Origin: Myxococcales bacterium
Lineage (GTDB): Bacteria; Myxococcota_A; Polyangia; Haliangiales; Haliangiaceae
Assembly: GCA_016720595.1 (NCBI GenBank)
Contig: JADKKI010000025.1
Span: forward strand, 62,001 to 126,000
Direction: 5' to 3'
Length of the DNA stretch: 64,000 nucleotides
A program made the position numbers and the translations under genes. The notes under the pieces are model-generated. The model was not told the origin of the DNA. It worked only from the letters and a program-made list of their open reading frames with translations, and did not search any database. Of this stretch, positions 24,529-33,943 are shown piece after piece (the stretch's first letter is position 1; the number at the start of each line of letters is the position of its first letter).

Positions 24529-25935
24529 ATGTCCAAGCTCACCGCAGTGGTCGCGACCTCGCTCACGCTCACGCTCGCTGGGACCGCAGCCGCCGCGCCC
24601 CGGACGACCGCCGACGGCATCCTGATCCGCGACGAACAGAGCTGCGGCACGCGCCAGGAGCCGCACCCCGGAGCCGTGGAGATCACGCCCTTCATCTCGG
24701 GCCCACGCACCGTGTACCTGAACCGCAACGGCGGCATGTACAACGTGATCAACGGCGCCACCAGCTCGGCGACGAACAGCGCGAGCACCGTCGCGGCGGG
24801 TGATGGCCGCACCCACGCCAACGCCGTGATCCCCGCGCTCGAATCGACGTTCGACTGGCCCAAGATCGTCGCGTGCGTCAAGGACCAGTACAAGCCGTAC
24901 AACGTCACGATCACCGAGGTGGAGCCCGTCGGCGGCATGTACATCGAGGCGGTGATCGGCGGCACGGGTTCGAGCACCGGGTGGAGCGCGAGCTCCGGGA
25001 TCCTCGGTGTCGCCTCCGCGGATAACTTCTGCGGCGTGACCGAGCGCGGGATCGCGTTCGTGTTCGCGACCAACCATCGCGGCATCCAGCGCGCCGATGA
25101 CGAGCTGTGCGCCACGATCGCGCACGAGGTCGGTCACCTGCTCGCGCTCGAGCACGAGGTCGCGCCGAAGGACACGATGTCGTACACGCCGATCGCGAGC
25201 TCGGTGACCAAGGCGTTCCTCGATCAGAACGCGCAGTGCGGGACGATGCCGAACCAGCCGCAGCAGTGCTCGTGCCAGACCACCGCGGCGGGGATGACGA
25301 ACTCGGGCTCGCGCCTGCGCCAGTTCCTCGGCCTACGCTCGACCGAGACGGTGCCGCCGACCCTCGAGGTCAAGTCGCCTGGTGAGGGCACGGAGCTGCC
25401 GCCGGTGTTCACGATCAGCGCGAAGGCCACCGACAACGAGCTGGTCGCCGACGTCACGGCCTATCTCGACGGCGTGGCCGTGGGTTCCGACACCACGGGC
25501 GAGGCCGACATGTACTCGCTGTCCGTGACCGGCGCTGCGGAGGGCGCGCACACGCTCGAGGTCAAGGCGACCGACGCCGCCGGCAACGTGACCGCGCGAT
25601 CGATGCCGATCACGATCGCTCTCTCGGCGACCGGCGACACCTGCGCCGTCAACGCCGAGTGCCACGGCAACCTGTGCGCCACCGCGACCGGTGGGAACTT
25701 CTGCACCGAGACCTGTGACATGGCCAACGACGCCTGCCCCGATGGGTTCGCCTGTGATGCGGTGGGCGGTCAGACGATCTGTGTGCCCCACGACGACGGC
25801 ACCTGCAGCGCCAGCGGCGGCAACCACAGCGGCTGGCTGATCCTGATGCTCTCGGTGGGTGCGGTCCTCGTGCGTGGGCGCGGCAAGTCGTCGCGCGCAA
25901 TTCGCTCGCGGGCGCCGCGGGCGCCGCACCGCTAG
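24529..25935 (+). CDS. Secreted zinc metalloprotease with Ig-like and EGF/CTERM tail
   Basis: 468 aa from ATG 24529. Signal peptide (1-23). Zinc motif HEVGHLLALEH with H199, E200, H203 and H209, as in the metzincin clan; DTMSY follows as a Met-turn candidate. Residues about 285-375 form an Ig-like domain (PTLEVKSPGEG, HTLEVKATDAAGN). A Cys-rich module (CAVNAECHGNLCAT, CDMANDACPDGFACD) precedes a C-terminal sorting tail (GNHSGWLILMLSVGAVLV plus Arg), MYXO-CTERM-like. Probably cell-surface or exported predatory protease. Confidence 0.8.
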   Translation: MSKLTAVVATSLTLTLAGTAAAAPRTTADGILIRDEQSCGTRQEPHPGAVEITPFISGPRTVYLNRNGGMYNVINGATSSATNSASTVAAGDGRTHANAVIPALESTFDWPKIVACVKDQYKPYNVTITEVEPVGGMYIEAVIGGTGSSTGWSASSGILGVASADNFCGVTERGIAFVFATNHRGIQRADDELCATIAHEVGHLLALEHEVAPKDTMSYTPIASSVTKAFLDQNAQCGTMPNQPQQCSCQTTAAGMTNSGSRLRQFLGLRSTETVPPTLEVKSPGEGTELPPVFTISAKATDNELVADVTAYLDGVAVGSDTTGEADMYSLSVTGAAEGAHTLEVKATDAAGNVTARSMPITIALSATGDTCAVNAECHGNLCATATGGNFCTETCDMANDACPDGFACDAVGGQTICVPHDDGTCSASGGNHSGWLILMLSVGAVLVRGRGKSSRAIRSRAPRAPHR

Positions 25936-25944
25936 ACTCCGGCC

Positions 25945-26319
25945 ATGCGCTCGATCCTCTTGATCCTCGCCTTCGTCGCCAGCGCCTGCGGGCGCTCCAG
26001 CACCGAGGGCTCCACGGCTGCGCGCGTCGATCACTATTCCGCGCGGGGGAAGGTCACGACGCTGCCGGGCAGCGGCGCGCACCGCGAGCTCGAGATTCAT
26101 CACGAGACGATCCCGGCGTTCAAGGGTGAGGACGGCAAGGCGAAATCGATGATGTCGATGCCGATGCCCTTCGGAGTTCCCGACACCCTGAAGCTCGATG
26201 CGATCGCGGTGGGGGATGTGGTCCGCTTCGGGTTCGACGTTCGCTGGACCACCTCGCCGACGATGACGCTCACGGACCTCGAGAAGCTGCCTGCGAGTAC
26301 GCCACTTGTTCTCGAGTGA
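25945..26319 (+). CDS. CusF-like copper-binding lipoprotein
   Basis: 124 aa. Lipobox VASAC at 11-15. The domain reads YSARGKVTTLPG, LEIHHETIPAF, KSMMSMPMPFGV and VRFGFDVRW, the OB-fold order and Met-rich copper loop of the CusF/CopZ-like periplasmic copper chaperone family. It starts 9 nt after the upstream protease stop. Likely periplasmic copper trafficking or detoxification. No Cus pump is in the window. Confidence 0.78.
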   Translation: MRSILLILAFVASACGRSSTEGSTAARVDHYSARGKVTTLPGSGAHRELEIHHETIPAFKGEDGKAKSMMSMPMPFGVPDTLKLDAIAVGDVVRFGFDVRWTTSPTMTLTDLEKLPASTPLVLE

Positions 26320-26427
26320 GAGGCTCCCAGGGCTCGCGCAGTGCGCGTGTTTCGCGCAGCGAGGTAGAGTTCGCTGCTGTCACGAGCGGTTAGTGCCGAT
26401 GGGTGCCGAACTGCTCGAGGAAGGCCG

Positions 26428-27543
26428 ATGCTCCCACCGATGAAGTCCCTCGCCCTCGCCCTCGTCCTCGCCTCGGCTCCTGCCTTCGCGGGATCGCTCG
26501 AGCACCCGATCCTCGGTGGGACACAGGCCACGCCCGATCAGTTCCCGAGCGTGGTCGCGATCGAGCTCGGTGGCGGGCTGTGCAGCGGGACCTTGATCAC
26601 CAAGGACTGGGTACTCACCGCAGCGCATTGCGTGTCGCCGGCCGTGATCGGCATGAGTCAGAGCCAGATCACCGCCAGCGTCAAGGTCCACTTCGGGACC
26701 GTGAACATCCGCACCGCGCCGGGCACGATCGTCCGCGCCTCCGAGACGATCCCGCACACCGGCTTCGACATCAACAACCTCGGCGTTCACGACATCGGCC
26801 TGATCAAGCTCGCCACCCCCGTTACCAACGTGACACCGCTGCCGATCAACCTCGTGACCGCCGATGCGCCGGTCGGGATGGCGCTGACCATGGTCGGCTT
26901 CGGTGCGACCGCTCAGGGTGGCGGTGGCTCCGTGGGCATCGAGTACATCGTCGCGCAGACCTCGATCGCGTGCGCCGCGAACGTCGGCACCGATGCGAAC
27001 CTCCTGTGCTTCAACCAGCTCAGCGGCAAGGGCAAGTGCGAGGGCGACTCGGGCGGTCCCTCGTTCGCCGCGGTCCGCGGGGCGCAGGTCCAGGTCGGCA
27101 TCACCTCGTTCGGCGATCAGAACTGCGCGCAGTTCGGCGCCGATACGCGGGTCGATGCGGAGAAGGCGTTCCTCCTGCAGCACGTGCCCGAGCTCGAGTG
27201 CTCCGTCGACACCGATTGCCCCGACATGAAGGCGTGCTTCCAGCACCGCTGCATGGCGCAGCCGTTCTCGCCGATGGGACTCGGCACCACGTGCACCGCC
27301 AACACGGAGTGTGACTCCGGGACCTGCGCGCAGAGCACCGATGGCGGCAAGTGCAGCATGAGCTGCACCGTCGGCGCCGCCGAGACCTGTCCATCCGGCT
27401 TCGATTGCATCGCCTCGGGTGGCGGTGGGGCGTGCTGGCCGACCGCCAAGGATGACAGCGGCTGCAACGCTGGCGGTGGCTCGCCCGCTCCCGCGCTGTT
27501 CGGGCTCGGCCTGGTCGCGCTGGTCCTGCGTCGGCGCCGCTGA
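26428..27543 (+). CDS. Trypsin-like serine protease with MYXO-CTERM tail
   Basis: 371 aa, ATG 26428 with GAGGAAGG just upstream (an inner ATG at 26440 is the alternative). Signal peptide to about residue 21; mature domain begins HPILGG. Catalytic triad H67 (LTAAHC), D122 (HDIGLIKL) and S208 (CEGDSGGP). From about 260 a Cys-rich region (CSVDTDCPDMKACFQHRC) and a C-terminal SGCNAGGG, helix and Arg cluster, the MYXO-CTERM form. Secreted or surface-anchored protease. Confidence 0.88.
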   Translation: MLPPMKSLALALVLASAPAFAGSLEHPILGGTQATPDQFPSVVAIELGGGLCSGTLITKDWVLTAAHCVSPAVIGMSQSQITASVKVHFGTVNIRTAPGTIVRASETIPHTGFDINNLGVHDIGLIKLATPVTNVTPLPINLVTADAPVGMALTMVGFGATAQGGGGSVGIEYIVAQTSIACAANVGTDANLLCFNQLSGKGKCEGDSGGPSFAAVRGAQVQVGITSFGDQNCAQFGADTRVDAEKAFLLQHVPELECSVDTDCPDMKACFQHRCMAQPFSPMGLGTTCTANTECDSGTCAQSTDGGKCSMSCTVGAAETCPSGFDCIASGGGGACWPTAKDDSGCNAGGGSPAPALFGLGLVALVLRRRR

Positions 27544-27547
27544 ACCG

Positions 27548-27922
27548 CTATGGCGGCATCTTGCAAGCGATCCACTCGCCGAGCTGCCTTCGCTCGTCGA
27601 GCGTTGGCGTCGGACCGTCCACGGGCATCCCGTCGTTGGTCGCGGCCGGGCCTGCGGCGGTGGTCTCGTCGATGTGCTCGGAGACGGCCTTGATACCGAA
27701 CAACGAATCGAAGTCATGGAAGGACGGAGCGCCGTGTCGTTGCGATCCAACCAGCTCACTCGAATGGCACCGCGTGCAGTAGGTCTCCATGAACGGTTTG
27801 CCGAAGTTCGTATAGGTCAACGTCGACCCTGGCTCGCACGTTGCCTCGGTCGGAGGGCCAAACACGGGATCACCAGGACATCCGGTGAGCAGGCATGCCG
27901 CGAACGCGAGCACGAGCTTCAC
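27548..27922 (-). CDS. Cytochrome c lipoprotein
   Basis: 124 aa from a GTG at 27922; the longer frame upstream has no ribosome-site support. Signal and lipobox LLTGC, then one haem-binding site CTRCH in the segment FMETYCTRCHSSELVGSQRHGA and a Met-containing C-terminal part (MPVDGPTPTLDERRQLGEW), which is the layout of a monohaem cytochrome c. Convergent with the trypsin gene (4 nt between stops). Probably periplasmic electron carrier. Confidence 0.72.
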   Translation of the reverse strand: MKLVLAFAACLLTGCPGDPVFGPPTEATCEPGSTLTYTNFGKPFMETYCTRCHSSELVGSQRHGAPSFHDFDSLFGIKAVSEHIDETTAAGPAATNDGMPVDGPTPTLDERRQLGEWIACKMPP

Positions 27923-28089
27923 TGAGGACCACTCCGCTGCATAGTTGTCGAAGCAGCCTGCCTGCAATGCCTCCCCTGAGGGGTGCGATAATTTTGCGCA
28001 GCCGAGCGCCCCGAAATCCGTGGGATTCACCCAGAGTTGAGCTCTCTCCCCCAGCGCTCGGTCCGCTCGCTGACCCCCTCGGCTAGTCG

Positions 28090-29598
28090 ATGGATCCATC
28101 GCCCCTGATTCATCGTCGGTTTCGAGCAGTTGCCGAGGGCGCGCGCGCGCGGATCGGGCTCCGCACGCCGGGGCGGGATACCTCGTTCGGAGAGCTCGTG
28201 GATGGAGTCACGGCCCTCGCGCGTGCGCTCGTCGGTTCGGGACGCCGCCCGGGAGATCGCGTCGCCATCCTGGCGGCGGACCACGCGGTCGTCGTGACCG
28301 CACTGCTCGGCGTCGTCGAGGCCGGTTGCGTGTTCGTGCCGCTCGATCCGAATGTCGGCGTCGAGCGGCTCGCCCGCCTGATCGCGACCGTGGGTTGCGC
28401 GACGGTGATCGTGGATGGCCCCTCGCGACCGCGCATCCCAGGTGGGCTCTCACGTTCGCTGGCGATCCTCGAGCTCGATGGCACCGAGCTCGTCGGGAAG
28501 GTGGGGCCGCGCTCGGCGCCGCCGGTGACGGTCGATCGAGATGCGCCGAGCTCCATCTACTTCACGTCGGGCTCGACGGGGGCGCCGCGCGCGATCCTCG
28601 GCCGTCTGGCGGGCATCGATCACCACATCGCCTGGGAGCTGGACTATCTCGGGCTCGATGCCAGCGTACGGGGCGCGATCGTGCACGCGACCATCTACGA
28701 CGCGTACCTCCCCGACGTGCTCGTTCCGCTGTGTGCCGGCGGCGTCGCGTGTGCGCCGGCGACCCGGGACGTCGTTCTCGACCCGAAGGCGCTGTGTGCG
28801 TGGATCGAGCGCGAGCAGATCTCGCTCCTCCACTGCGTGCCCTCGTTGTTCCGCGCGCTGCTCGCCTGCGCGGAGGCGCACCGACTCGGCTCGCTGCGGC
28901 ACGTGCTGCTCGCCGGGGAGATCGTGAGGCCGGCGGATGTCCGTGCAGCGCGCGCCGTACTCGGGGACCGCGTGCGGCTCGTCAACCTGTACGGGCCGAC
29001 CGAGGCGACGTTCGTGAAGCTGCACCACGAGATCACCGACGCCGACCTCGAGCGTCCCGTTCCGATCGGCCTCCCGATGCCAGCGGTCACCGTCCACGTT
29101 CTCGACGATCGCGGTCAGCCATGCCCTCCTGGCGAGGTCGGCCAGATCGCGATCCAGTCAGCTTACGGCTCGCACGGCTACCTCGACGAGCCTGACCTCA
29201 CGCAACAGAAGTTCCTGCCAGCACCCGACGGCTCCGCAGAGCAGCTCTACCTGACCGGCGACTACGGGAGTCAGCTGCCCGACGGGCGGCTCGCGTTTCA
29301 TGGACGCCGCGACCGCCAGATCAAGCTGTGGGGAGCGCGGGTCGATCTCGATGAGGTCGAGGCATTGGTGGCCGGCTGCGAAGGCGTGCTGGAGGCGGTG
29401 GTAGTGCCGACCGAGGACCACATCGCGCTGCTCGGCTACGTCGTCCTCGCGGCCGATGCGCGGATCGCCGAGGTCCGCAAGCGGGCGATCGCGCGGCTCA
29501 CCCCGGCGATGCGGCTGGCGCGCCTGACTTCTGTCGCCGCACTGCCGCGCACGCCGAGTGGCAAGATCGATCGGCAGCGTCTGAACGAGGTGACGTGA
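28090..29598 (+). CDS. Stand-alone adenylation enzyme (NRPS-type A domain)
   Basis: 502 aa. All ANL motifs are present: YFTSGSTG at 157-164, LLAGEIV, NLYGPTEAT, LTGDYG, RQIKLWGARVDLDEVE and PRTPSGKIDRQRL. The segment TIYDAYLPDV at 201-210 keeps an Asp at the position that binds the amino group in amino-acid-activating A domains, which favours an amino-acid substrate. It activates the substrate as AMP ester for transfer to the carrier protein at 31103. GTGA overlaps couple the three genes. The start at 28090 lacks a clear ribosome site. Confidence 0.85.
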   Translation: MDPSPLIHRRFRAVAEGARARIGLRTPGRDTSFGELVDGVTALARALVGSGRRPGDRVAILAADHAVVVTALLGVVEAGCVFVPLDPNVGVERLARLIATVGCATVIVDGPSRPRIPGGLSRSLAILELDGTELVGKVGPRSAPPVTVDRDAPSSIYFTSGSTGAPRAILGRLAGIDHHIAWELDYLGLDASVRGAIVHATIYDAYLPDVLVPLCAGGVACAPATRDVVLDPKALCAWIEREQISLLHCVPSLFRALLACAEAHRLGSLRHVLLAGEIVRPADVRAARAVLGDRVRLVNLYGPTEATFVKLHHEITDADLERPVPIGLPMPAVTVHVLDDRGQPCPPGEVGQIAIQSAYGSHGYLDEPDLTQQKFLPAPDGSAEQLYLTGDYGSQLPDGRLAFHGRRDRQIKLWGARVDLDEVEALVAGCEGVLEAVVVPTEDHIALLGYVVLAADARIAEVRKRAIARLTPAMRLARLTSVAALPRTPSGKIDRQRLNEVT

Positions 29599-31106
29599 CG
29601 GTGGCGCGCGCGTCGATCTCGCTCGATCGTCTCACGCTCGCGGAACTGGGCACGATCATCCGGGACCGCCCGCGTCTCGAGCTCGACCCCATGGTGACCG
29701 CGCGGATCGCGCAGGGCGCAGACTACGTCGCGGCGCAGGTGGAGCGCGGGCGAATGATCTATGGCGTCACGACCGGATTCGGTGCGCTCGCGGAGCGGCC
29801 GATCCCGATCGCGCAGGCCTCGGAGCTCCAGCGCCGGCACGTGATCTCGCACGCGTGCGGGGTCGGGCCGTGGGCGCCCGAGTCGATCGCCCGGCTGACG
29901 CTGCTGATCAAGCTGCTCACGTTCCGTAGCGGGCACACCGGGATCACCGTCGAGACCGTGGAGCGGCTGGTGGAGCTGTGGAACGCCGATCTGATCCCGG
30001 CGATCCCCTCGCAGGGGACGGTCGGGGCGAGTGGCGATCTGGCGCCCCTCGCTCACATGGCCCTGCCGCTGCTTGGGCTCGGGCACGTACATCTCGGAGA
30101 GCGTGTCGTCCCCGCCGCGGAGGCCCTCGGCGGCCGCGAGGCGAGGGTGCTCGCTCCGAAGGAGGGCCTCGCGCTGACCAATGGAGTCCAGTTCATCTCC
30201 GCGATCGCGACGCACTGCGTGCTGGCGGGCTCCCACCTCGCGCGCGCGGCCGATGCGATCGCGGCGCTGTCGATGCAGGCATTCAGCGCCGCGAGCGATC
30301 TCGCGGCGGCGCGCTACCACGAGACCAGCTTTCACCTCGAGCGGCGCACGGTCGCCGCGAACCTCCGCCTGATGCTCGAAGGCGGCAACCACGCAGCGCT
30401 TCCGACCGCCGTCGCGTCGAAGCAGGACCCGTACTCGTTCCGCTGTATCCCGCAGGTCCACGGCGCGGTCCGGCAGACGCTCGGGTTCGCGACCAAGGTC
30501 GTCGAGGACGAGGTCAACGGCGTCTCGGACAATCCGCTGTTCTTCCCCGACGACGATCTCGTGCTGTGCGGCGGAAATCTGCACGGTGAATCGATCGCGA
30601 TGGCCCTCGACTTCCTGGCCATCGCGATCAGCGAGCTGGGCAGCATCTCCGAGCGACGGACGTATCAGCTGCTCTCCGGTCGCCGTGGGCTGCCGGACTT
30701 TCTGGTACCGGATGCGGGGCTCAACTCCGGGTTGATGGTGGTGCAGTACACCGCGGCGGCCCTCGTCAACCAGAGCAAGGTGCTCTGTACGCCCGCGAGC
30801 GTCGATTCGATCCCCACCTGTCAGCTCCAGGAGGATCACGTGAGCATGGGCGGCACGTCGGGCCTCAAGCTCCTGACCGTGCTCGACAACTGCGAGCGGA
30901 TCCTCGCGATCGAGCTCCTCGTCGCCGCGCAGGCCACGTCGTTCACGCCGGGCCTCGAGCTGTCCGCGCGCGGTGCCGCTCTCCTCGCGGCGTTCCGCCG
31001 GCGCGTCCCGATCCTCGTCGAGGATCGTGTGCTCGCAGACGATCTCGAGGCTGCGCGACGGTTCGTCCGCGACGAGCTCTACCGCTGGACCGAGGGGCTC
31101 GCGTGA
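29595..31106 (+). CDS. MIO-dependent aromatic amino-acid ammonia-lyase or aminomutase
   Basis: 503 aa, GTG start at 29595 overlapping the previous stop. The MIO cofactor triad A145-S146-G147 is in GTVGASGDLAPLAH; the catalytic Tyr56 is in MIYGVTTGFG. Further family motifs: NGVQFISA, DPYSFRC, QVHGAVRQ, NPLFF, GGNLHGESIA and EDHVSMGG. The substrate loop (ELQRRHVISHACGVG) resembles histidine ammonia-lyase more than PAL, but the partners (A domain and carrier protein) resemble beta-amino-acid loading sets, so lyase versus aminomutase is open. Confidence 0.85.
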   Translation: MTVARASISLDRLTLAELGTIIRDRPRLELDPMVTARIAQGADYVAAQVERGRMIYGVTTGFGALAERPIPIAQASELQRRHVISHACGVGPWAPESIARLTLLIKLLTFRSGHTGITVETVERLVELWNADLIPAIPSQGTVGASGDLAPLAHMALPLLGLGHVHLGERVVPAAEALGGREARVLAPKEGLALTNGVQFISAIATHCVLAGSHLARAADAIAALSMQAFSAASDLAAARYHETSFHLERRTVAANLRLMLEGGNHAALPTAVASKQDPYSFRCIPQVHGAVRQTLGFATKVVEDEVNGVSDNPLFFPDDDLVLCGGNLHGESIAMALDFLAIAISELGSISERRTYQLLSGRRGLPDFLVPDAGLNSGLMVVQYTAAALVNQSKVLCTPASVDSIPTCQLQEDHVSMGGTSGLKLLTVLDNCERILAIELLVAAQATSFTPGLELSARGAALLAAFRRRVPILVEDRVLADDLEAARRFVRDELYRWTEGLA

Positions 31107-31348
31107 CCCTCGAGGACCGGATCCGCGCGTACATCACCGAGAGCGGAGGTCTCGCCAGCCCGCCCGCCGATGACGATCGGCTGGTCGACCACGGGTTCGT
31201 CCCCTCCGTCCAGATGCTCGATCTCGTCGGCTTCCTGGAGGATGAGCTGAAGATCACGCTCCGCCCGGTCGATCTCGTGCCCGAGAACCTCGCGACGATC
31301 GCGGCGATCTCCGGCATGGTCCGCGATCGCCTCGCGTCCCGCCGCTGA
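31103..31348 (+). CDS. Free-standing acyl/peptidyl carrier protein
   Basis: 81 aa, GTG start overlapping the lyase stop (GTGA). The four-helix carrier pattern is clear (LVDHGFVPSVQMLDLVGFLE, then an amphipathic helix LKITLRPVDLVPENLATIAA). The phosphopantetheine Ser is present but the usual DSL is PSV, which is uncommon. It would hold the substrate activated by the adenylation enzyme at 28090. AcpS, which could modify it, is at 38502. Confidence 0.8.
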   Translation: MTLEDRIRAYITESGGLASPPADDDRLVDHGFVPSVQMLDLVGFLEDELKITLRPVDLVPENLATIAAISGMVRDRLASRR

Positions 31349-31363
31349 GAGGGGCGAGCTCGA

Positions 31364-31381
31364 TGCGTCGCGAACGACGCA
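31364..31381 (+). terminator. Hairpin after the carrier-protein gene
   Basis: A perfect 7-bp inverted repeat TGCGTCG-CGAA-CGACGCA lies 15 nt after the stop. There is no T-run, so a terminator role is only possible. Confidence 0.3.
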
Positions 31382-31440
31382 GTTGGTCAGCGGCCGTCAT
31401 CCAGCGCCTGCTGTGCGCCGTGGGCGCGTAGGCTCTACTG

Positions 31441-33924
31441 GTGACGATGCAACGCTCGTCGTGGCTGGTCGTGATCGCGCTCGCGCTCGGCGCGTGCGGC
31501 GACAATCTGCAGGGCACCTGCTTGCCCGACTGCACCGGGGACCGGAGCTACGATGCGCTGTCCTATCACCTGCAAGCCCGCTTCGACTGGGGCGCGACCC
31601 ACGCCATGACCGCGAGCGAGGACATCTCCATCGTCGCGCCGGCACCCGTGGTCGAGCTCGATGCTCGCGTCGAGATCTCGCGGGTGCATGCTGGAGCGAC
31701 GGAGCTAGCGTTCACTGCCGACGCCGAGAGCGGCCGCCTCCGCGTCGATCTCTCGCCGCTCTCGCCAGGTACGGATCCGGTGAGCTTCACGGTGGACTTC
31801 ACCGCGCTTCCGTCGAGCGCGCTGCTGGTCGGGGGGCCACGCGATGACGATCCGGTCCGCGGCACGGTGCTGTTCACCGACTCCGAGCCAGATCGCGGGC
31901 TCGCATGGCTGGTCGCAAAGCACGATCCTTCCGACCGCGCGAGGTGGTCGATCGATCTCGATCTCCCTGGGGAGCTCGATGCGGTGGCGAACGGCACACG
32001 CGTGAGTGACGAGGCGAGCGCGATTGGGCATGTCGTGAGCTACGCAATGCCGCAGGAGTTGCCGACCTACCTGATGGCGTTCGCGGCCGGTGATCTCGTG
32101 CACGCCGATCGCAGCACGGGCCACATCCCGCTCGCGATCTGGCACCGCCGCGGGCTGGCGATCGACCCGGACCTGAACCTCGACGCGGTCGCCGATGCGA
32201 TGGCCACGTTCGAGGCGCTGGTCGGGCCGTATCCGTTCGACAGCTATTCGGTCGTGCTCGCTCCGGGCTACGGCGGCGGGATGGAGAACGCGACGATCAC
32301 CTTCAATGCCGAGTCCTCGGGCGTCGGCAACGTCGGCTTTGTGCTCAACGCCCACGAGCTCGCGCACCACTGGTTCGGCGATTGGGTGACGATGCGGACC
32401 TATGACGATGTCTGGGTCAAGGAGGGCATGGCGACGCTCCTCGAGGCCGAGGCGCAGCGTTCCCAGCGCGATCAGGGCACGAGCGTGCACCGACTGTTCG
32501 GTGGCGATCACTCGTTTCGCAGCGGCGACGCGGTGGTCGATGCCGCGCTTCACGGTCTCGACAAGTACACCACTGGTCCCTACGAGCGCGCCGCATGGAT
32601 GATCACGCAGGTGCGGTCGCTCGTCGGCGAGGATGCGTTCTGGGGGAGCCTGCGCCGGTTTCTCGCGGACCACGCCCTCGACAGCGCGACTGGCGAGGAG
32701 TTCGTTCGTGCCTTCGCGCCTGCGCTCGACGACGCGCGCATCCAGCAGTGGCTCGCCGCGCTGCCCTCGCATGACTCGCCCGGGATCTCCGCGCACTCGA
32801 CAGCCACCACCGGTGGCACGCAGCTCGTGCTCGGGCTCACCGATCCGGGCCACACCCTGCTGGCCCCCATCGAGATCTCGGTCCTCGCCGCCGGCGGTGT
32901 CGCGACCGAGGCCGCCTTGAGCCCGGCGGCGCCGCTCACCGTCCTCGTTCCGACCGGGGGGTATCTCGCCGCGGACGAACGCGACGTTCATGCGTCCTGG
33001 GGTGTCTCGTTCGAGATCGCGTCAGCCGACGAAGCGGCGGTGAGCGCACTCTCGCTGCCGTCGAGCGCGTCCGCGATCGACGCCTGGGGCGCCCGCTCGG
33101 CGGCGCGTCAGGAGCGCACGCTGGACGACGCGGGGCTGCCACCCGCCGACGTGACAGCCATCGTCGCCATGCTGGACTCGACCCGGGCGCGCCGGTCGGC
33201 GGTGTTCGCCGGCTGCGCCTCGCTCGCCAACCTCGGTCTCGCGGAGGCCGCCGCACTTCGCACCGCGCTCGGCCCGCTGATCGCGAATCCCGCGGTGCCG
33301 ACCTATACGTCGACGTATGCCGCGTGTGGGGCCGAGCTCGCGCAGGGTCTCGCCGGCGAGCTCGCGTCGCTCACCACAGCCGTGACGCCAGCGACCTCCG
33401 GCCGGCTCGACTATCTGCTGTCGTTCGACTACGGCGACAGCACGCTCGCGTTGATCTCCCACGTCGCCGCCACCGCGCCCACGCTCGGGCTCCGTGACCG
33501 CGCGATCGCCCGGCTCGCGCTGTCGACGGTGGGCGTCTACGGCCCGATCTCATCTGCGCAGCTACCGGCCTGGCAGGCGGTGTTTCGCGGCTTCCTCGCG
33601 AGCGTCACGTCGCAGACCCGGTTGTCGACGGTGTGGCGGGGCGTGCTCGGGCTCCGCGACGTCACCGCGCTGCCACTGGTCGCTCCGCTGCTGCACTCGG
33701 TGCCGATGCAGGCGAGCACGCAGCGGGCGATCGCATGCGGTGCGTCGCAGATCGCGCGCTCGACACCGGGGGCGTGGGAGGCGTTCCAGCAAGCGACCAA
33801 GCCGTGGGACACGTTGTCACCGGAGGCTGCCGCGGTACTCGCAGACCAGACACGATGCCAGACTCAGCGGTGGGAAGAGTCCGTCGCGCCTTCGAAGGTC
33901 GCGCGCGAGCTGCACTCGCTCTGA
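31441..33924 (+). CDS. M1-family aminopeptidase lipoprotein
   Basis: 827 aa, GTG 31441 (ATG 31447 is close). Lipobox ALGAC near 15-19. The gluzincin core shows GGMENATI (the exopeptidase GxMEN motif), HELAHHWFGDWVT (zinc HExxH) and WVKEGMATLLEAE with the third zinc ligand Glu. The C-terminal third is helical, like the ERAP-type tail. It should trim N-terminal residues from peptides outside the cytoplasm. Monocistronic by position. Confidence 0.88.
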   Translation: MTMQRSSWLVVIALALGACGDNLQGTCLPDCTGDRSYDALSYHLQARFDWGATHAMTASEDISIVAPAPVVELDARVEISRVHAGATELAFTADAESGRLRVDLSPLSPGTDPVSFTVDFTALPSSALLVGGPRDDDPVRGTVLFTDSEPDRGLAWLVAKHDPSDRARWSIDLDLPGELDAVANGTRVSDEASAIGHVVSYAMPQELPTYLMAFAAGDLVHADRSTGHIPLAIWHRRGLAIDPDLNLDAVADAMATFEALVGPYPFDSYSVVLAPGYGGGMENATITFNAESSGVGNVGFVLNAHELAHHWFGDWVTMRTYDDVWVKEGMATLLEAEAQRSQRDQGTSVHRLFGGDHSFRSGDAVVDAALHGLDKYTTGPYERAAWMITQVRSLVGEDAFWGSLRRFLADHALDSATGEEFVRAFAPALDDARIQQWLAALPSHDSPGISAHSTATTGGTQLVLGLTDPGHTLLAPIEISVLAAGGVATEAALSPAAPLTVLVPTGGYLAADERDVHASWGVSFEIASADEAAVSALSLPSSASAIDAWGARSAARQERTLDDAGLPPADVTAIVAMLDSTRARRSAVFAGCASLANLGLAEAAALRTALGPLIANPAVPTYTSTYAACGAELAQGLAGELASLTTAVTPATSGRLDYLLSFDYGDSTLALISHVAATAPTLGLRDRAIARLALSTVGVYGPISSAQLPAWQAVFRGFLASVTSQTRLSTVWRGVLGLRDVTALPLVAPLLHSVPMQASTQRAIACGASQIARSTPGAWEAFQQATKPWDTLSPEAAAVLADQTRCQTQRWEESVAPSKVARELHSL

Positions 33925-33943
33925 TCGCACCTGTGGCCGCGGA

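Noticed and set aside
22643..24625. A 660-aa plus-strand frame opposite the beta-helix lipoprotein
   Set aside because: Arg/Gly/Asp-rich mirror frame with no motif; the minus-strand lipoprotein has a proper signal and domain.
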